In this document: positions 9,636 through 20,486 of the stretch, piece by piece
How positions within the stretch are numbered: the first letter of the stretch is position 1
Layout of the letters: every line of letters starts with the position of its first letter
Source of the DNA: Cladorhizidae sp. MBARI D1340-BT2
Taxonomy: Eukaryota > Porifera > Demospongiae > Poecilosclerida > Cladorhizidae
DNA length: 64,000 nucleotides
Assembly (NCBI GenBank): GCA_028752905.1
Contig: JAQNBH010000014.1
Coordinates: 17,219,250 to 17,283,249, forward strand
Reading direction: 5' to 3'
Program-made: the position numbers and the translations under genes
Notes under the pieces: model-generated
Told to the model about the DNA's origin: nothing
Database searches by the model: none
The model's input: only the letters and a program-made list of their open reading frames with translations

Positions 9636-9637
9636 GA

Positions 9638-9977
9638 TGTTACGGATAACTAGCTCGTTATATCGCTGGAGATAGCAACCCAGTGCAGATGATAGTAGGA
9701 ATTGATGCGTCTTCACTGCTTTAACTTACAAGAGGCATTCTGGCCCTGTCCATGAGCTGGCTCCTTTAAGTAGGCTGCCAGCCATGAACCCAGGCCAGAC
9801 TATATAAGGCAATATGCATACTAATGATCAGTTCTGTGTCTTGTGCATGATCTATTTTATGGTTAACCTAGTTACACATTAGTGGTCCTTACAGTTCTCA
9901 GTTATGACCTTATATGGTCTTGTGGGTTTGGTCTTGGTTTGATGTCGGGGGTTCTTTCGGTTGGGGGATCCATGACA
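9638..9977 (-). repeat. Element A copy 1, 5' LTR (340 bp)
   Basis: TGTTACGG...CATGACA, paired with 1130-1463. It is followed by GGGGGGG and then by hAT-1 sequence. Confidence 0.9.
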
Positions 9978-10075
9978 GGGGGGGCACCAAATTTTCCTGT
10001 ATATATATTACTCTATGAATACACACCAAAAATCTTATTAATGTTTTCCAAAATAGTTACATCTACGTTGGTTAG

Positions 10076-10686
10076 CCCTTTCACTGCGCATACCCGGTAC
10101 CACCGGGTAGAAAAAAATATCGTTGAATTGCGTGTACATGGTACTACCTGGTATGTGAAAATAATCATTTTTAAATTCCGCGTGCACTGCACGTGCCAGC
10201 CATTGTTTTTTTCCTATGAACTAGAGATGATTTCCACTTGGAAAGTCGTGTTTCCCAGCGGTAGGCAGCAGAATGACGCGAGCGCGGCCTCAGAAGGCAA
10301 CGAAGTTGTGGACCAGACAGCGTGGACAACTTTGATTTGGACGATACAGGTAATTCGTTTCCAACAGTTGACTACGATAATGCCGACAGTGATTGGGAGT
10401 ATTCCATGGACGAGACCGATGATTTGCTCAACTTGGGCGGCCCTGCACAGGGCCAAGGTGACAATGCCATGTCTGTAGATTGAAACGACATCAATATGGC
10501 CGCCATTAGGTCACATGACCACCTAATTATTCAAAATACCAAATTTCAATTTTTCCCCCATAGGCCAACCTCTTGCCCACCCTCAAAATAACCTTAGTCT
10601 TTTTTTGGCATTGATTTCAAAATCACCTTTTTTTTTGGCAAAAAAAGCCAGCACAGGGGGGGTATTTACCTGCAGCAGTGAAAGGG
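10076..10686 (+). mobile_element. Short piggyBac-like element, TTAA-flanked (611 bp)
   Basis: Ends are CCCTTTCACTGC and its inverse GCAGTGAAAGGG. The right flank is TTAA (10687-10690); the left flank is TTAG (10072-10075), one change from TTAA. Copy 2 has a single uninterrupted TTAA at 60131-60134 at this point. Inside, a frame at about 10321-10480 encodes an acidic peptide (DLDDTGNSFPTVDYDNADSD) ending in a stop, like the acidic start of piggyBac transposases. There is no catalytic domain, so it is non-autonomous. Confidence 0.85.
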
Positions 10687-10729
10687 TTAATGCATATATA
10701 CAAATTCTTTAGCTATAAAGGATAGGTCC

Positions 10730-12948
10730 AATTCATCAGTTTTGTCCTGGTGAACATACAACATGAATAGATTGTTCAGCCTAGATTGACTCATGGTGCT
10801 TCGTAGATAAGTTTTGAGCCTATGTAATGAGGAAAAGGATCACTCAGCCGTTGCAGTTGTTACTGGAAACGTGAAGTATATTTTCAGAACAATGTCAACT
10901 TCGCTAAGCATTACCTTATATATGTTACTCTGATTCATGCCTGCAACAATTGACCTTAATTGACCTTACACTTTTTACCGACAACATTGGAGCATGTAGA
11001 AATGCATTCTTTATCATGTCAGCTATCATTGGCAACTGGGAAATGAATCGATCTCTGCAAATGTCTTTTTCGAGATACTGCAATAGAGACTCGTCTGCCT
11101 GTAAAGTCTTTCCATTAGCTACATCAAGCAATAGAGACTCTAGCTTCTGAATCATTTGAAAATCAGCTTGATCAAATCTTCTCTCCAAGCTCTAATGCAT
11201 AAAAAATATATATGTCTGTACTTCTCCTTGGGTTCATGATATATAGCGATATGGCTCTTCACCATCATCCAGCCGTTTTGGCCTTTTTCAATACCTTGGC
11301 AGAGAGGGCTCATCTGTGAGTCCAGAAGATTTCTCAAGAACATCATCATAAAATAGGTTAAATCTGGACTCAGTACGCAGTGACCGATAATGAGCAACCA
11401 GAAGATCTGCTCCTTGGTGTGGCTTCTTGTAGAGTTGTATCTTTTGCTTGGAGATTGGTACTGGATGCACTGAATATCAAATGTGCCAACTTTAATCCGA
11501 AGAAGATATGAAACGTTTCCATACGATGAAGCAATCCATTGCCCTTTGCAGCATATTCATTACTTCCCTTTGCAACTTCTTCCAGTGTGGCAGTGAGGTT
11601 GCTATAATTCTGTAGAATGCTATCAATTGAAGAGTCCATCTGGTTGGACACAGATCTCTCAATGAAGGAGGAGATACTTCACTCCCTAGGGCTACTTGCT
11701 TTCTGATGCTGTCAAAAAGAGTGAGTCGCTTGGGTGAAAACTTAATGAGTTGCAGTAATGCATAGGTGAAATCCATGACATCTCGAATTAGCTCACATCG
11801 TATTGCAACACACTGTACACATAAATTCAGGCTATGTGCTAGACAATGTATATACAATGCACGATTCTCTTCCTTTTTTATCAAAGCTTGCACCCCATTC
11901 CTCACACCACTCATATTTGCTGCACCGTCAAAAGCTTGACCTCTACATTGTGACAGAGGAAGAGAGCACCTAATTAAAAGATCTTTAATAACACTAAATA
12001 TTGTGCAGGCCTTGGTGTCTGGCAATTGAACCAAACCAACGGCTTCTTCATAGATCTGATAGTCATCATCTGTCCATCGAATGGATAAACACATCTGTTC
12101 ATTTCGAGAAACATCAGTTGCTTCATCTGCAATAATGGAGAAGATTTTGCTGGTTCTAATAAGTGTTAAAATCTTACGAAGTACTGTGTTTCCCATAATA
12201 GCAATTATTTCATTGACTATTTCAGGAGATATATATATTCCTTCTGGTACACCCAGGCCTTTAATTCCGGACAGTCCTCTGCTCTCAGCAAAAGGAGTTT
12301 ATATAAGTTACCCTCCATTGACTGAACATCTTCATGATGCCCACGTAGCGGCAAACCTTGACGAGCCAAAAAACAAATACTTGAAAGTAGTTTCAATAAC
12401 ATCAATTGATGCTGCTTTTGATCAGATGAAATCTGAGCACTAAGCTATGCACGTACATCTGTACAACGTGACTGTGCAGCTAACTTCATTACAGCTTCTC
12501 GGTGCATTCCACTTATTTCATGCTCATCCATCTTTGCTATTGCCTTCTTCCAATTACAAAATCCCTCTTCAATAAAGCAACTCAGTTGGCACTTTGAAAA
12601 AATAATGAGACCATTACACTTTGCTAATCGACACGTGTGACAAAATATATTGTAACTTGTGGTACACACTGTAATCTACGGGTACCTTTTATACCAACTT
12701 GTTTGTAGAGATCGACTATAGGTTTTCTTCTTGTTCAACTGCTGGCTGTGATGCGAATAAACATGCCTAGAGGATTCCTCAGCATCAACTGGTTGACTGG
12801 GTGGGCCTTTCCCTGTACAGCAAGGACACTCACACTGAGAGCATGTATCTAACACAGATGAGTGAGCACATTCGTGATCACTGTCATTCTGGGAACTTCT
12901 TGTGCTTGATGACGGAGATTGGTGAGGATCAGAAGGATCTATATTCAA
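10730..12948 (-). pseudogene. hAT-1 transposase (copy 1), broken
   Basis: Minus-strand fragments, N- to C-terminal. 12948-12676 is a Ser-rich leader with CSQCECPCC. 12669-12445 is a TTF-type zinc finger (IFCHTCRLAKCNGLI...), separated from the leader by a TAG at 12673-12675. 12405-12217 has LLKLLSSICFLARQGLPLRGHH. 12196-11492 is the catalytic core with IADEATDVSRNEQ, CRGQAFDGAANMSG and CLAHSLNLCVQ. 11651-10925 are further helical pieces. Near 10880-10730 is the C-terminal dimerisation motif (SFSSLHRLKTYLRS) preceded by a TGA in place of the usual Arg of the ERSFS motif. The stops are shared with copy 2. It resembles ZMYM/52-kDa-repressor-like hAT proteins. Confidence 0.8.
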
Positions 12949-13465
12949 GAGTATTCTGTGGTTAGCTAGTTAACTACTAGGTAGACTACTTACCACCAGT
13001 AGAGCAGAGCTATGATCCTTGCTTTTTGAAGCAAAGAAAGTTGAAATCAATCTTAGCTTGGGTCATAGCTTTCAAGATGGGTTCCAAATTGAGCACATGG
13101 CATGCCTGATAGGGTAAAGTAGTCCACAGCTAATTATCACACTAGATGGGTTGTGGTAGTCGGTAATGATTGTGGTTCATATGAACTCACCTCATGCACT
13201 CTCCTGATATCATTCCTTGTTGATTGCTAGAATAGTTCTAATGAGAGTGAGACTGAGTATAATTATAGCTATCTGCACACTAGCTATTAAGATTTTATTG
13301 ATATTTTATGATTGAATGACTAACTAGAATCTACTATATATATAGCTACAATGACAAAGTGTCTTGAATTGACCAGATAGCATAGCTAACCACATTTTGC
13401 ATTAATGAGAACCAATTTAGATTACCGAAACTATGGCCCCTCCCCCTTCCTTCGCCACTGGAGTT

Positions 13466-13675
13466 GTTCATAAAGTGAATCCAATAGAGTTGTTCATTGA
13501 TACCACCGCTAGTCTCATGCACTAAATGTATTCCCCCTCCTCTCTACAGAATGGCTGGGTAGGAGCCTAGGCAAAATGAGGTTATCCTCCCCAAAAGGAT
13601 GCCCTCCTAAAATGAGGCTAGCTACAAAAGAATAGTACAAGTGACCTAGTGAGTGGGAAAGAGGCTACATGGTGA
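13466..13675. other. Flank of hAT-1; no gene seen
   Basis: Right after the hAT-1 end the motif GAATCCAATAGAGTT recurs (13475 onward); the same motif sits left of the element at 1069-1083. The original site may therefore have held a short tandem repeat. No coding signal is visible. Confidence 0.5.
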
Positions 13676-13732
13676 ATGGTATGGGTGTTATGGACACTTT
13701 CCTTCTCTGCTTCTGCTAAGCCCATGCATTGG

Positions 13733-13995
13733 CTACCCTATACTGGGTTGTGCTTGACCTACGGCGGGAAGGGTAGCTTCTTCATTGTGGGCTGCCATTG
13801 GAGCCATGTTGGTCTGAGGGGTTCCATGTGCATATTCTTTGTGAATTTTGTCCAGAAAGGTGACTGGTAGGGAAGCTCCTGAATACATATCAATAATGAC
13901 ATAGAAGTGGTGAAAGGATGTGGCAGGGCCCAAATAAAGAGAATAATCGTGTTGGCATCTCCTTGAATGAGCAAACTTGCGAACTTCATCAAAAC
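13733..13995 (-). CDS. Candidate exon of unrecognised gene (copy 1)
   Basis: The minus strand encodes GPATSFHHFY, then YSGASLPVTFLDKIHKEY and GTPQTNMAPMAAHNEEATLP. The same frame is kept in copy 2 (63092-63480), where five extra codons sit in the middle: the two copies differ by an in-frame 15-bp indel. No domain is recognised. Upstream in the same frame the reading continues as FDEVRKFAHSRRCQHDYSLYL. It may be an exon of a host gene caught in the duplication, or a chance open frame. Confidence 0.3.
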
Positions 13996-14631
13996 TACCT
14001 TGTCATCTCGGCATTAGTACAATGATCATGGTGATTTCACTAATGGCATACAGATCTTTGTTGGGTTGTTAGGCCCAGGGCAATAGTTAGGGGCGGGCAA
14101 GTCAATCTAGACAAAGCCAAGGCAAACCGCTAGTTGGCTCAGGCATCTAGACTGGCGTAGACGACCCTTTACCTTTCGGTGGCGGGAAGGGAGGGAGTAT
14201 GCGTGCGCGCGAATATAGTGCGGGGCTCAGGCGCTAGTTGAAAGTACAGAGGTACTGAGCTGCTACCTGTTTCAGTTGGGAAGCAGGATCTTGTGAAAAT
14301 ATGAGGAGGCTCACTCATCTATGAAGCGTGCACTAGGCTCACGCCCGTTCAGTAATGCGTGAACCACCGCCTTGGCGGCCTTGCAATGAAGCAGTTAGCA
14401 CTGCACTAACACCACTTCACACTTCAACCGTAGTTTGCATGAATATACAAAATCAAATTTTGTGAGCGCATACATTCAGCTTTTGACGATCACGAAGAAT
14501 TAAAAAAACGGGGCGTAGAACATAAGTGGGCGTTGCTAGCGACACCTCTATTTAATTCAGGGTTTGAAGTCATTTCAGCAAGCTGCTCGCGATTTGTAGT
14601 ACTGCTGCTCAAGGCCACTCAACAATTAAAG
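13996..14631. promoter_or_regulatory. Upstream region of dispanin gene 1, part of the duplicated unit
   Basis: Mixed-composition DNA repeated at 63470-64000. It includes a GC-rich patch (about 14165-14235, with TGCGTGCGCGCGAA) and ends about 45 bp before the ATG at 14632. Being next to a first exon it probably contains the promoter, but I see no definite TATA box. The matching part in copy 2 reaches the window end. Confidence 0.4.
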
Positions 14632-17600
14632 ATGGATCGTGGTTAGTGTAATAGAACCTAGAAGTTAAATAGATAAATAGATTTTCAGTCATGCATACTT
14701 TTTCACTGCCATAGAAATGAACGACTATGCTGGATCTAAAAGGGGCTACAGTATTCTTCCGTCTGCTGAATACCCGCCTAGCAGAATTCCTCCGCCTGGC
14801 TATACCCCCATGCCTGCAGTGGTGCAACAACAGTCAAACAATACTGTAAGTTTAGTGTAGGGGGGTAAGTTAAAAGTTACCTTTGGGGTGATGTCCTGTA
14901 AGCAAATGGGTATGGAATAAGGGGAGGGGGGGTAAAGTAGCTAATTAGTTTTAGGTGGGGTGGTGGGGGAACTTATTCATCACAGACTCTCTTGTATTTC
15001 CAACAGAGGTACCAAGCCCACTCCATTGTGGGAGTGTTTTCAAGCTGGTACTGCATCCAGCGACCCCACACATAACATACAGACCAGACATTGTTATGGC
15101 TACTTTAAAAAAATAACTTTAATTTTTAACCTGGTGAAGTCTGGGATAGATTCTGCCATTTCAGCAACTGTTTTACAAATAGAGTAGGGCTTGAGGCAGC
15201 CTCATTAGCAAACTGCTTGCATTATGTGAGCTCTAACATAGCTGGCTAATAGAGAGAGGCAGCCCCACTGGCAAACTTCTTGCATTATGTGAGCTCTAAC
15301 ATAGCTAGCTAATAGAGCAGGGCTAGAGGCACTCTTGCTAGCAAATTTCTTGTGCTATGTGAGCTATAATATAGCTAGCATAGTTTGTTGGTAATACCGC
15401 CATGTTGCGTTATTTGTGTGCTATCATCAGGGAATGTGAAAATTGCATGCTTAGGTGTGTTCCTAGTCAAATGGGCTGCACTGCCAACTGCTGTGCCATT
15501 TTTGGCGATAGTGGTTTCCAGTGAGATTGGAGTCCAAAGTCACCTACCTAACACAACATAGCCAATGTCTGTCTCGTTGTAAAAGTACACAACTGTGCCA
15601 GCTTACTTGCTAAACTGTGGCTGTGCAAAAATATATATATATTTATAATATAACGTTTAATTAATTTATTTATTGAATATTATTGTTGTAGTAATGTTTA
15701 TGTCACTTGGAGCACTCGTTGATGTGGTGGCATAGTAGGGGGAAGGCGGGGGAGGTTGTTTCATGATATTCAGTATTTTTCTACCAGTATAGTCTAATCT
15801 GGGCACCTTTGGGGGACATCATTAATAGCTGTGATTAAATTTTAATAGCTCTGATATCCTGCTCAACCTTAGAACTATTGTAGCCATACTTTTGTTGTTA
15901 CCAGGCTGGTGTAGGCTTGCAAATCTAATAAGCCATTATTAATTTTCTTGGAAGTTCATGCGAAGAGTACCCAGTTGTGGTGATGATATGGGAGATTCCA
16001 CTCAGTGAACCAGAACAGATTATACTCAGTTGAGTACATAGCTATCATAACTGAGGATACTCCTCTGTGACCTTGTGCACGGCTATGTGCATTGCCATAA
16101 TCTCCTGTTCTTTAACACTTTTTCCAATCTTGGTGCTTAGGGCACCACCAATGTGAAGCCCTCCTCTAGTTACCGTTACAAGTCGTCTTTGCTGGGCATG
16201 CATGGTATCTCGCTGTGAAGTGGCTGTCTCGTCGTTGAAAAGTATTTTTTGCATGCATAGTTAGCTTCTCCGTCACTAGTCCTATTATTGGCTTTGTTTC
16301 TCTAACCAGTTTCTTGCTTTAAGGGGCGACAGTTTTAAAAAGGTGGCTTTAGGCAACAAATTACCAGACCTTGCCAAAAATTTATTCTCAATGCACTCTC
16401 AGTTGACATAACTTGAAATCACATTTTGAAGAGATGTTCCAGCCTTCATCAGGAATCATGATTGTTGTGGTATGCATGTAGACAATTAGTGGGGATTTAC
16501 CCAGTGTTTTTCTGGATATTGCTCCACTTCCTTTCCTTGGATTCCCACTGTCCTTCATGTTGAGGTCACATCCTGACAGTCAACACCCCTGCACCCCAAT
16601 AGCATAGCTAGCTACTGTGTGTGCGTGCTGCAGTGTGTGCGTGTATGTATGTATGCATGCATGTGAGTGGATGTGTGCATGCATATATGTGTGAGTGTGT
16701 GTATGTATGCATGTGTGTGGATGTGTGCATGTATATATGTATGTGTGTGTGTATGTATGAATGTATGCATGTGTGTGGATGCGTGCATGCATATGTGTGT
16801 GTGTGTGTGTGGATGTGTGCATGCATATATGTGTGTGTATGTATGCATGTGTGTGGATGTGTGCATGTATATGTGTGTGTGTATGTATGCATATGTGTGG
16901 ATGTATGCATGTACATGTGTGTGTGTGTAGACAGAGTAGAGACACAAACAAATTCTCTGTACATAGACAATGGTGTGTACATGTAAACACTAGTATAGTG
17001 TATAGTGGAAGTGGTCATTTCTTGTTTATATAATCCCATAATCCCATTTTCCATTTCAGGCTTTACCTAATTCTGTTTCCAGATTCCATTTCAAAAATAT
17101 TGTCTTGAAAATAAGTGCAAGAAATAATGCTGAAGGTTCAGAATATGCTCCTCGTTGAACTGCTTGGCACGTTCCTCTGCCGATACACAGCAACAGGTGC
17201 ACTTATCTTGGCTCTTGCAGAGACTGAACCTTCTTCCACATGCATATAGATGCTTTAACCCTCTGAATGATGGAGGGTGCATTCAATTTTCTAGCAGAGA
17301 TCAAGCACTCACATAATGCAGGTATTTTCAATTAGTTGTGTGTGTGGGGGGGGGATACAAACCACTGCTGCAGCTGCTGCTATAGAGCTTGTGGTCAATG
17401 AGAATCCCCTCCCCCTTTGTGATCTGCTGGTTTGCTCTCTGTATAATACCACACTCACACCACACCTATACCACATATTACATACATGCACACACTCCAT
17501 ATCACACCATGTACACCTCACCTATACCACATGTTACATGCACATACTATATCATGCACACCACACCTATACCACATGTTACATGTACATGCACATGCAC

Positions 17601-19708
17601 ACACAGAATATTGTAGTGGTTGGACAGCCGCAGCCCCAACAAGTGGTGAACATCCGTATACCACGTGCTACTACCTACACTGCACTGGCAGTTATCTTGA
17701 TAGTCCTGTGCCTGATCCATGGCAATTTTCTAGCACTCGTGTGCCTCATCCCTGCCATTATATGCTCCTGTGTGGTAAGTCACTAACAGTTGATAACACA
17801 GTAATTCTCCCTGTATCAATTCACTTTCCATGTGTTCCAGTATGCATATCTTGCTGTGACATGGCACTATATCTTGCTGCTACATGGCACCATATCTTGC
17901 TGTGACATGGCACCATATCTTGCTGCTACATGGCACCATATCTTGCTGCCACATGCACCATATCTTGCTGCCACATGGCACCATATCTTGCTGCTACATG
18001 GCACCATATCTTGCTGCTACATGGCACCATATCTTGCTGTGACGTGGCACCATATCTTGCTGTGACATGGCACCATATCTTGCTGTGACATGGCACAATA
18101 TCTTGCTGCGACATGGCACCATATCTTGCTGCCACATGCACCATATCTTGCTGCTACATGGCACCATATCTTGCTGCCACATGCACCATATCTTGCTGCT
18201 ACATGGCACCATATCTTGCTGCTACAGGGCACCATATCTTGCTACGACATAACTCTGTATCTTGTTGTGTTATTTACATGCTAGCTAGTGACATACACAA
18301 TCCATGACAAGCCACAGAATTATTGCACACCTATGTAGTAAACTTATGTGGTTGCCGAAGATACTAGCCGGAAACATGTGTTCTGTTGTGTGAACACATA
18401 CGTTCCTTTCGACTAAACCTGAATAATGCTTCCATAATTGTGAAGACTGCCAATAATCTTGGAAGCTCTCATGAGCCCACCATGAGTTTGTTTGTCGCAC
18501 TTGCTTGGTGCTGGGTCTGCATGGAAACTAGTTCTGCACCCACTTCCCGGTAAATATGTACCAAAAGCTATCCCAATCGTATGTTTCTAAGATACCCTAT
18601 GGATCGTTTATAGATAACATTTAAAATACCTCATTTTTAAGCTAAATTCTTCCATTGCATGCCTACCAAATATGGGGGGCATAGATGTTCGGTAGCTAGA
18701 AGGGAAACATTGAAAAATACATACCAGTCAGAATTAAAGAAGGCATTTCAAAGCAGTGCTATCCGGTTTCAAGATGTGCTTTTTATTTCGGGTTCTGGAC
18801 GGTGAATTTGGACTCTCTGAGGAGGAAAGCAGCTGATGAAGAAGCTGATGTCATCTCTCACCTTGGCCAGGATAGTGTTGACCCTGAAGCTCTGCTATCA
18901 CTGGTTGGAGTAGCGTGGCTGACCTGCCTCCTAAGCACTCACTCAAGCTGACGGTTTTGATGGAGATGAGATTACCAGTGATGATGAAGGCATTGATAGT
19001 GAAATAAGCTGCTGTGCAGTTAGTGAACTAGAAGCTTGGGCAGATCCAGCTGTCCCTACGTAGAATGACGAAATCAGTTGTTTGTTTATTTATAGTTAAA
19101 TAATGTTGATAGTTAAATAATGTTGCAAGATTAAAAAAAAAAAGGGGGGGGGTGGAGAGGTGGAGAGGAGGAGAAGATAGAACATACTGAATTGCCTGGT
19201 CAAAAAAGGAAGGAAGAACGAGTGTTTATATATCTGTGTAGATAAATTAGATAAGCCATCATATACAGATTTTAAGGTGTACAATATTGGTATGATTATA
19301 GATGTCAAGGGTTATCCTCAATTATGGGCACCATTATAAAAGGCAGAAGTTTAACAAATTACAAATCATTACTTTCGAGAGAAAATACTTTTAGGTAAAT
19401 GATTCACTTGCTTTTCCTCTCCCTTCCCTCCCCTCCTTTATTTCCTGGCAGGCCAATGATCACAACTCTGCAGGAGATTATAACCAAGCCAAGTCTTGTG
19501 GAAGTCACTATGCTGCAGCATCTGTTCCATGGTCTACTTTTTCCTGGCACTGGTAACTGGTATTATTTTCCTGGTTTTAATCTTCGCTACGGACCTGGTA
19601 ATCTTCGACAACATTAAAATCAGTTTGGGCCTCTGTCACTGCTCCTTTACTGACAATACTTACGTCAACAAGGTTATTGATGAAGTTAGTGGACAAAATT
19701 GCTGCTGA
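14632..19708 (+). CDS. Dispanin/CD225-family membrane protein gene 1 (four exons; last exon shows a frameshift)
   Basis: Exons by splice signals and phase: 14632-14641 (donor GTTAGT), 14715-14845 (after ATAG, donor GTAAGT), 17607-17774 (after ACACAG, donor GTAAGT), 19452-19708. Exons 1-2 give a short cytosolic Pro/Tyr-rich N-terminus (PPSRIPPPGYTPMPAVVQQQ). Exon 3 gives the first membrane segment (TALAVILIVLCLIHGNFLAL, then VCLIPAIICSCV). Exon 4 gives the loop ANDHNSAGDYNQAKS, close to the conserved GDY motif of CD225 proteins. A second membrane segment (VYFFLALVTGIIFLVLIF) is in another frame, so a 1-base loss or 2-base gain lies near 19490-19505. It is either a sequence error or a recent pseudogene. 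Dispanins include the IFITM and PRRT2 relatives; the role here is unknown. Confidence 0.75.
15181..15372. repeat. Three tandem copies of a roughly 63-70 bp unit
   Basis: The block GCAAACTGCTTGCATTATG...ATAGCTGGCTAATAGAG occurs three times in a row with increasing divergence, each ending in a CTAGCTAAT-like motif. Confidence 0.8.
16612..16935. repeat. TG/TATG-rich microsatellite with higher-order unit
   Basis: Alternating GTGTGTATGTATGCATG blocks punctuated by GGATG every 40-60 bases (for example GTGTGTGGATGTGTGCATG). All six frames are open because the repeat lacks stops, so the Cys/Val/Met or His/Thr open frames here are not proteins. The purine-pyrimidine alternation could favour Z-DNA. 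Confidence 0.9.
17844..18262. repeat. 23-bp minisatellite, about 18 copies, in intron 3 of dispanin gene 1
   Basis: The unit is CATGGCACCATATCTTGCTGC plus two variable bases (TA, CC, TG or CG), with some 22-base copies lacking one G. It begins about 70 bases after the exon 3 donor. Because 23 is not a multiple of 3, all frames cycle and the open frames across it are artefacts. Confidence 0.95.
18263..19451 (+). other. Rest of intron 3 of dispanin gene 1
   Basis: Mostly unassigned. Around 18790-19065 there are short open stretches with acidic composition (for example SDDEGIDSEIS before a stop), which look like decayed coding sequence, perhaps a transposase start. A homopolymer A/G run is at 19131-19152. 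Nothing else is recognised. Confidence 0.4.
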
Positions 19709-20486
19709 GGTTACAGATCCAGAACCTTCCATGGTGTTACTGATACACATTTGTGTAATGTTCTGTACATTAAGTGTTTAGTTCCTATTATACTTGAGAA
19801 TTGTCATGTGTATTTCTAGATAATAGTTGTTGCTGTATTTTTTGGTACCAAAGTGCATCAGATGGTATTGTACACACCATATATAGGCCTTGGAGAATAT
19901 TTCAAGACCTAGGAGAGACAGAACTACTAGACAGGAAATAATAAATTTAAAAAATGCCCAGAGACTTGTAAACAACTTGGAAAGTGTCAGCAGTTCCATA
20001 AGGATGGTAGCTGTTGAGCCGCTCCTGCCCTTCACTTCTAGGGTGGTCGAGCCTTCTAAGTGGATAATTACTGATTTCAAAGACAATTTTAATATCAATC
20101 GCAACCAATCATCCAAATTCAAGAGCTCAAATCCACTTGATATTTATGCATGGTCCGCTGGCTCCTTACATTTTTTTACTTGACTGTTGATGAATCTACA
20201 ATTATCGGAGATCACTGTACAGTGAATTTTACAACCAGGATTTTTTTCTAGATGTGGAATTTCTTGACCACGTTCTTAAAGATACCACCCCCACCCAAAA
20301 ATCTCAAGAAACTATAAAAAATGAATTTAGCTATAATAAATCATTCATTGGTCCTTGGTAGCCATGGTTACAGATTTAACATTAGCCTGTATATATATAA
20401 CTAAACGAGTGGGGGAATTGAAAAACTTATCATTATCAGTAAGCTAGATTGAATCAGCTTTGTTTCTGAGATAGTTTTCTGCAAAC
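19709..20486. other. Region downstream of dispanin gene 1; nothing recognised
   Basis: AT-rich. Open frames at 19778-20122 (-) and 19890-20183 (+) overlap each other and show no family motifs. Probably 3' UTR and spacer. Confidence 0.4.

Larger units (their letters stand above)
1130..9977 (-). mobile_element. Element A (copy 1): Ty3/gypsy retrotransposon with integrase before RT (Gmr1-type order), interrupted by element B
   Basis: Near-identical LTRs begin TGTTACGGATAAC and end GGATCCATGACA, at 1130-1463 and 9638-9977. Coding is on the minus strand. From right to left it reads gag, CCHC zinc knuckle, protease, integrase, RT and RNase H, so integrase lies upstream of RT. A purine-rich tract abuts the left (3') LTR and a primer site lies 2 nt inside the right (5') LTR. 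Without the 3375 bp of element B plus its target duplication it is about 5.5 kb, matching copy 2 at 54548-60036. Several frameshifts, a stop in RNase H and a hairpin rearrangement make it non-coding as a whole. Confidence 0.9.
1084..13460 (-). mobile_element. hAT-1 DNA transposon (copy 1), interrupted by elements A, B and a piggyBac-like element
   Basis: The left end reads CAGGGGCGTAGGAAG and the right end is its near-perfect inverse (CAGTGGCGTAGGAAG on the other strand; one further change in this copy). The 5-bp GAGTT lies just outside both ends (1079-1083 and 13461-13465). Removing the nested insertions leaves about 2.9 kb, a normal hAT length. The transposase lies on the minus strand at about 12948-10730 and has a TTF-type zinc finger, a catalytic core and a C-terminal dimerisation region. 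It carries stops shared with copy 2, so it was dead before duplication. Confidence 0.85.
1..14538. repeat. Large segmental duplication, copy 1 (cut by left window edge)
   Basis: This stretch is collinear with 53423-64000 in the same orientation. It starts in the end of a hAT transposase, continues through the hAT-1/element A nest and ends about 100 bases before the first exon of the dispanin gene at 14632. Base 1 matches base 53423 and base 14538 matches base 64000. Copy 1 is longer because it holds two extra insertions, element B at 3980-7349 and a piggyBac-like element at 10076-10686. Most other differences are single bases and short indels. Both ends are limited by the window, so the real unit is longer. 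Confidence 0.95.
14846..17606 (+). other. Intron 2 of dispanin gene 1, repeat-rich
   Basis: It holds a three-fold tandem repeat (15181-15372), a TG/TATG microsatellite (16612-16935) and otherwise AT-rich DNA. Minus-strand open frames at 16045-16254 and 17091-17282 have no recognisable domain and I leave them unassigned. Confidence 0.55.

Noticed and set aside
16580..17054. His/Thr-rich and Cys/Val-rich proteins over the TG microsatellite
   Set aside because: All six frames are open because the simple repeat lacks stop codons; no start context or flanking exons.
17832..18307. Peptides over the 23-bp minisatellite (APYLAATWHHIL...)
   Set aside because: A frame-cycling product of a 23-bp unit within an intron.
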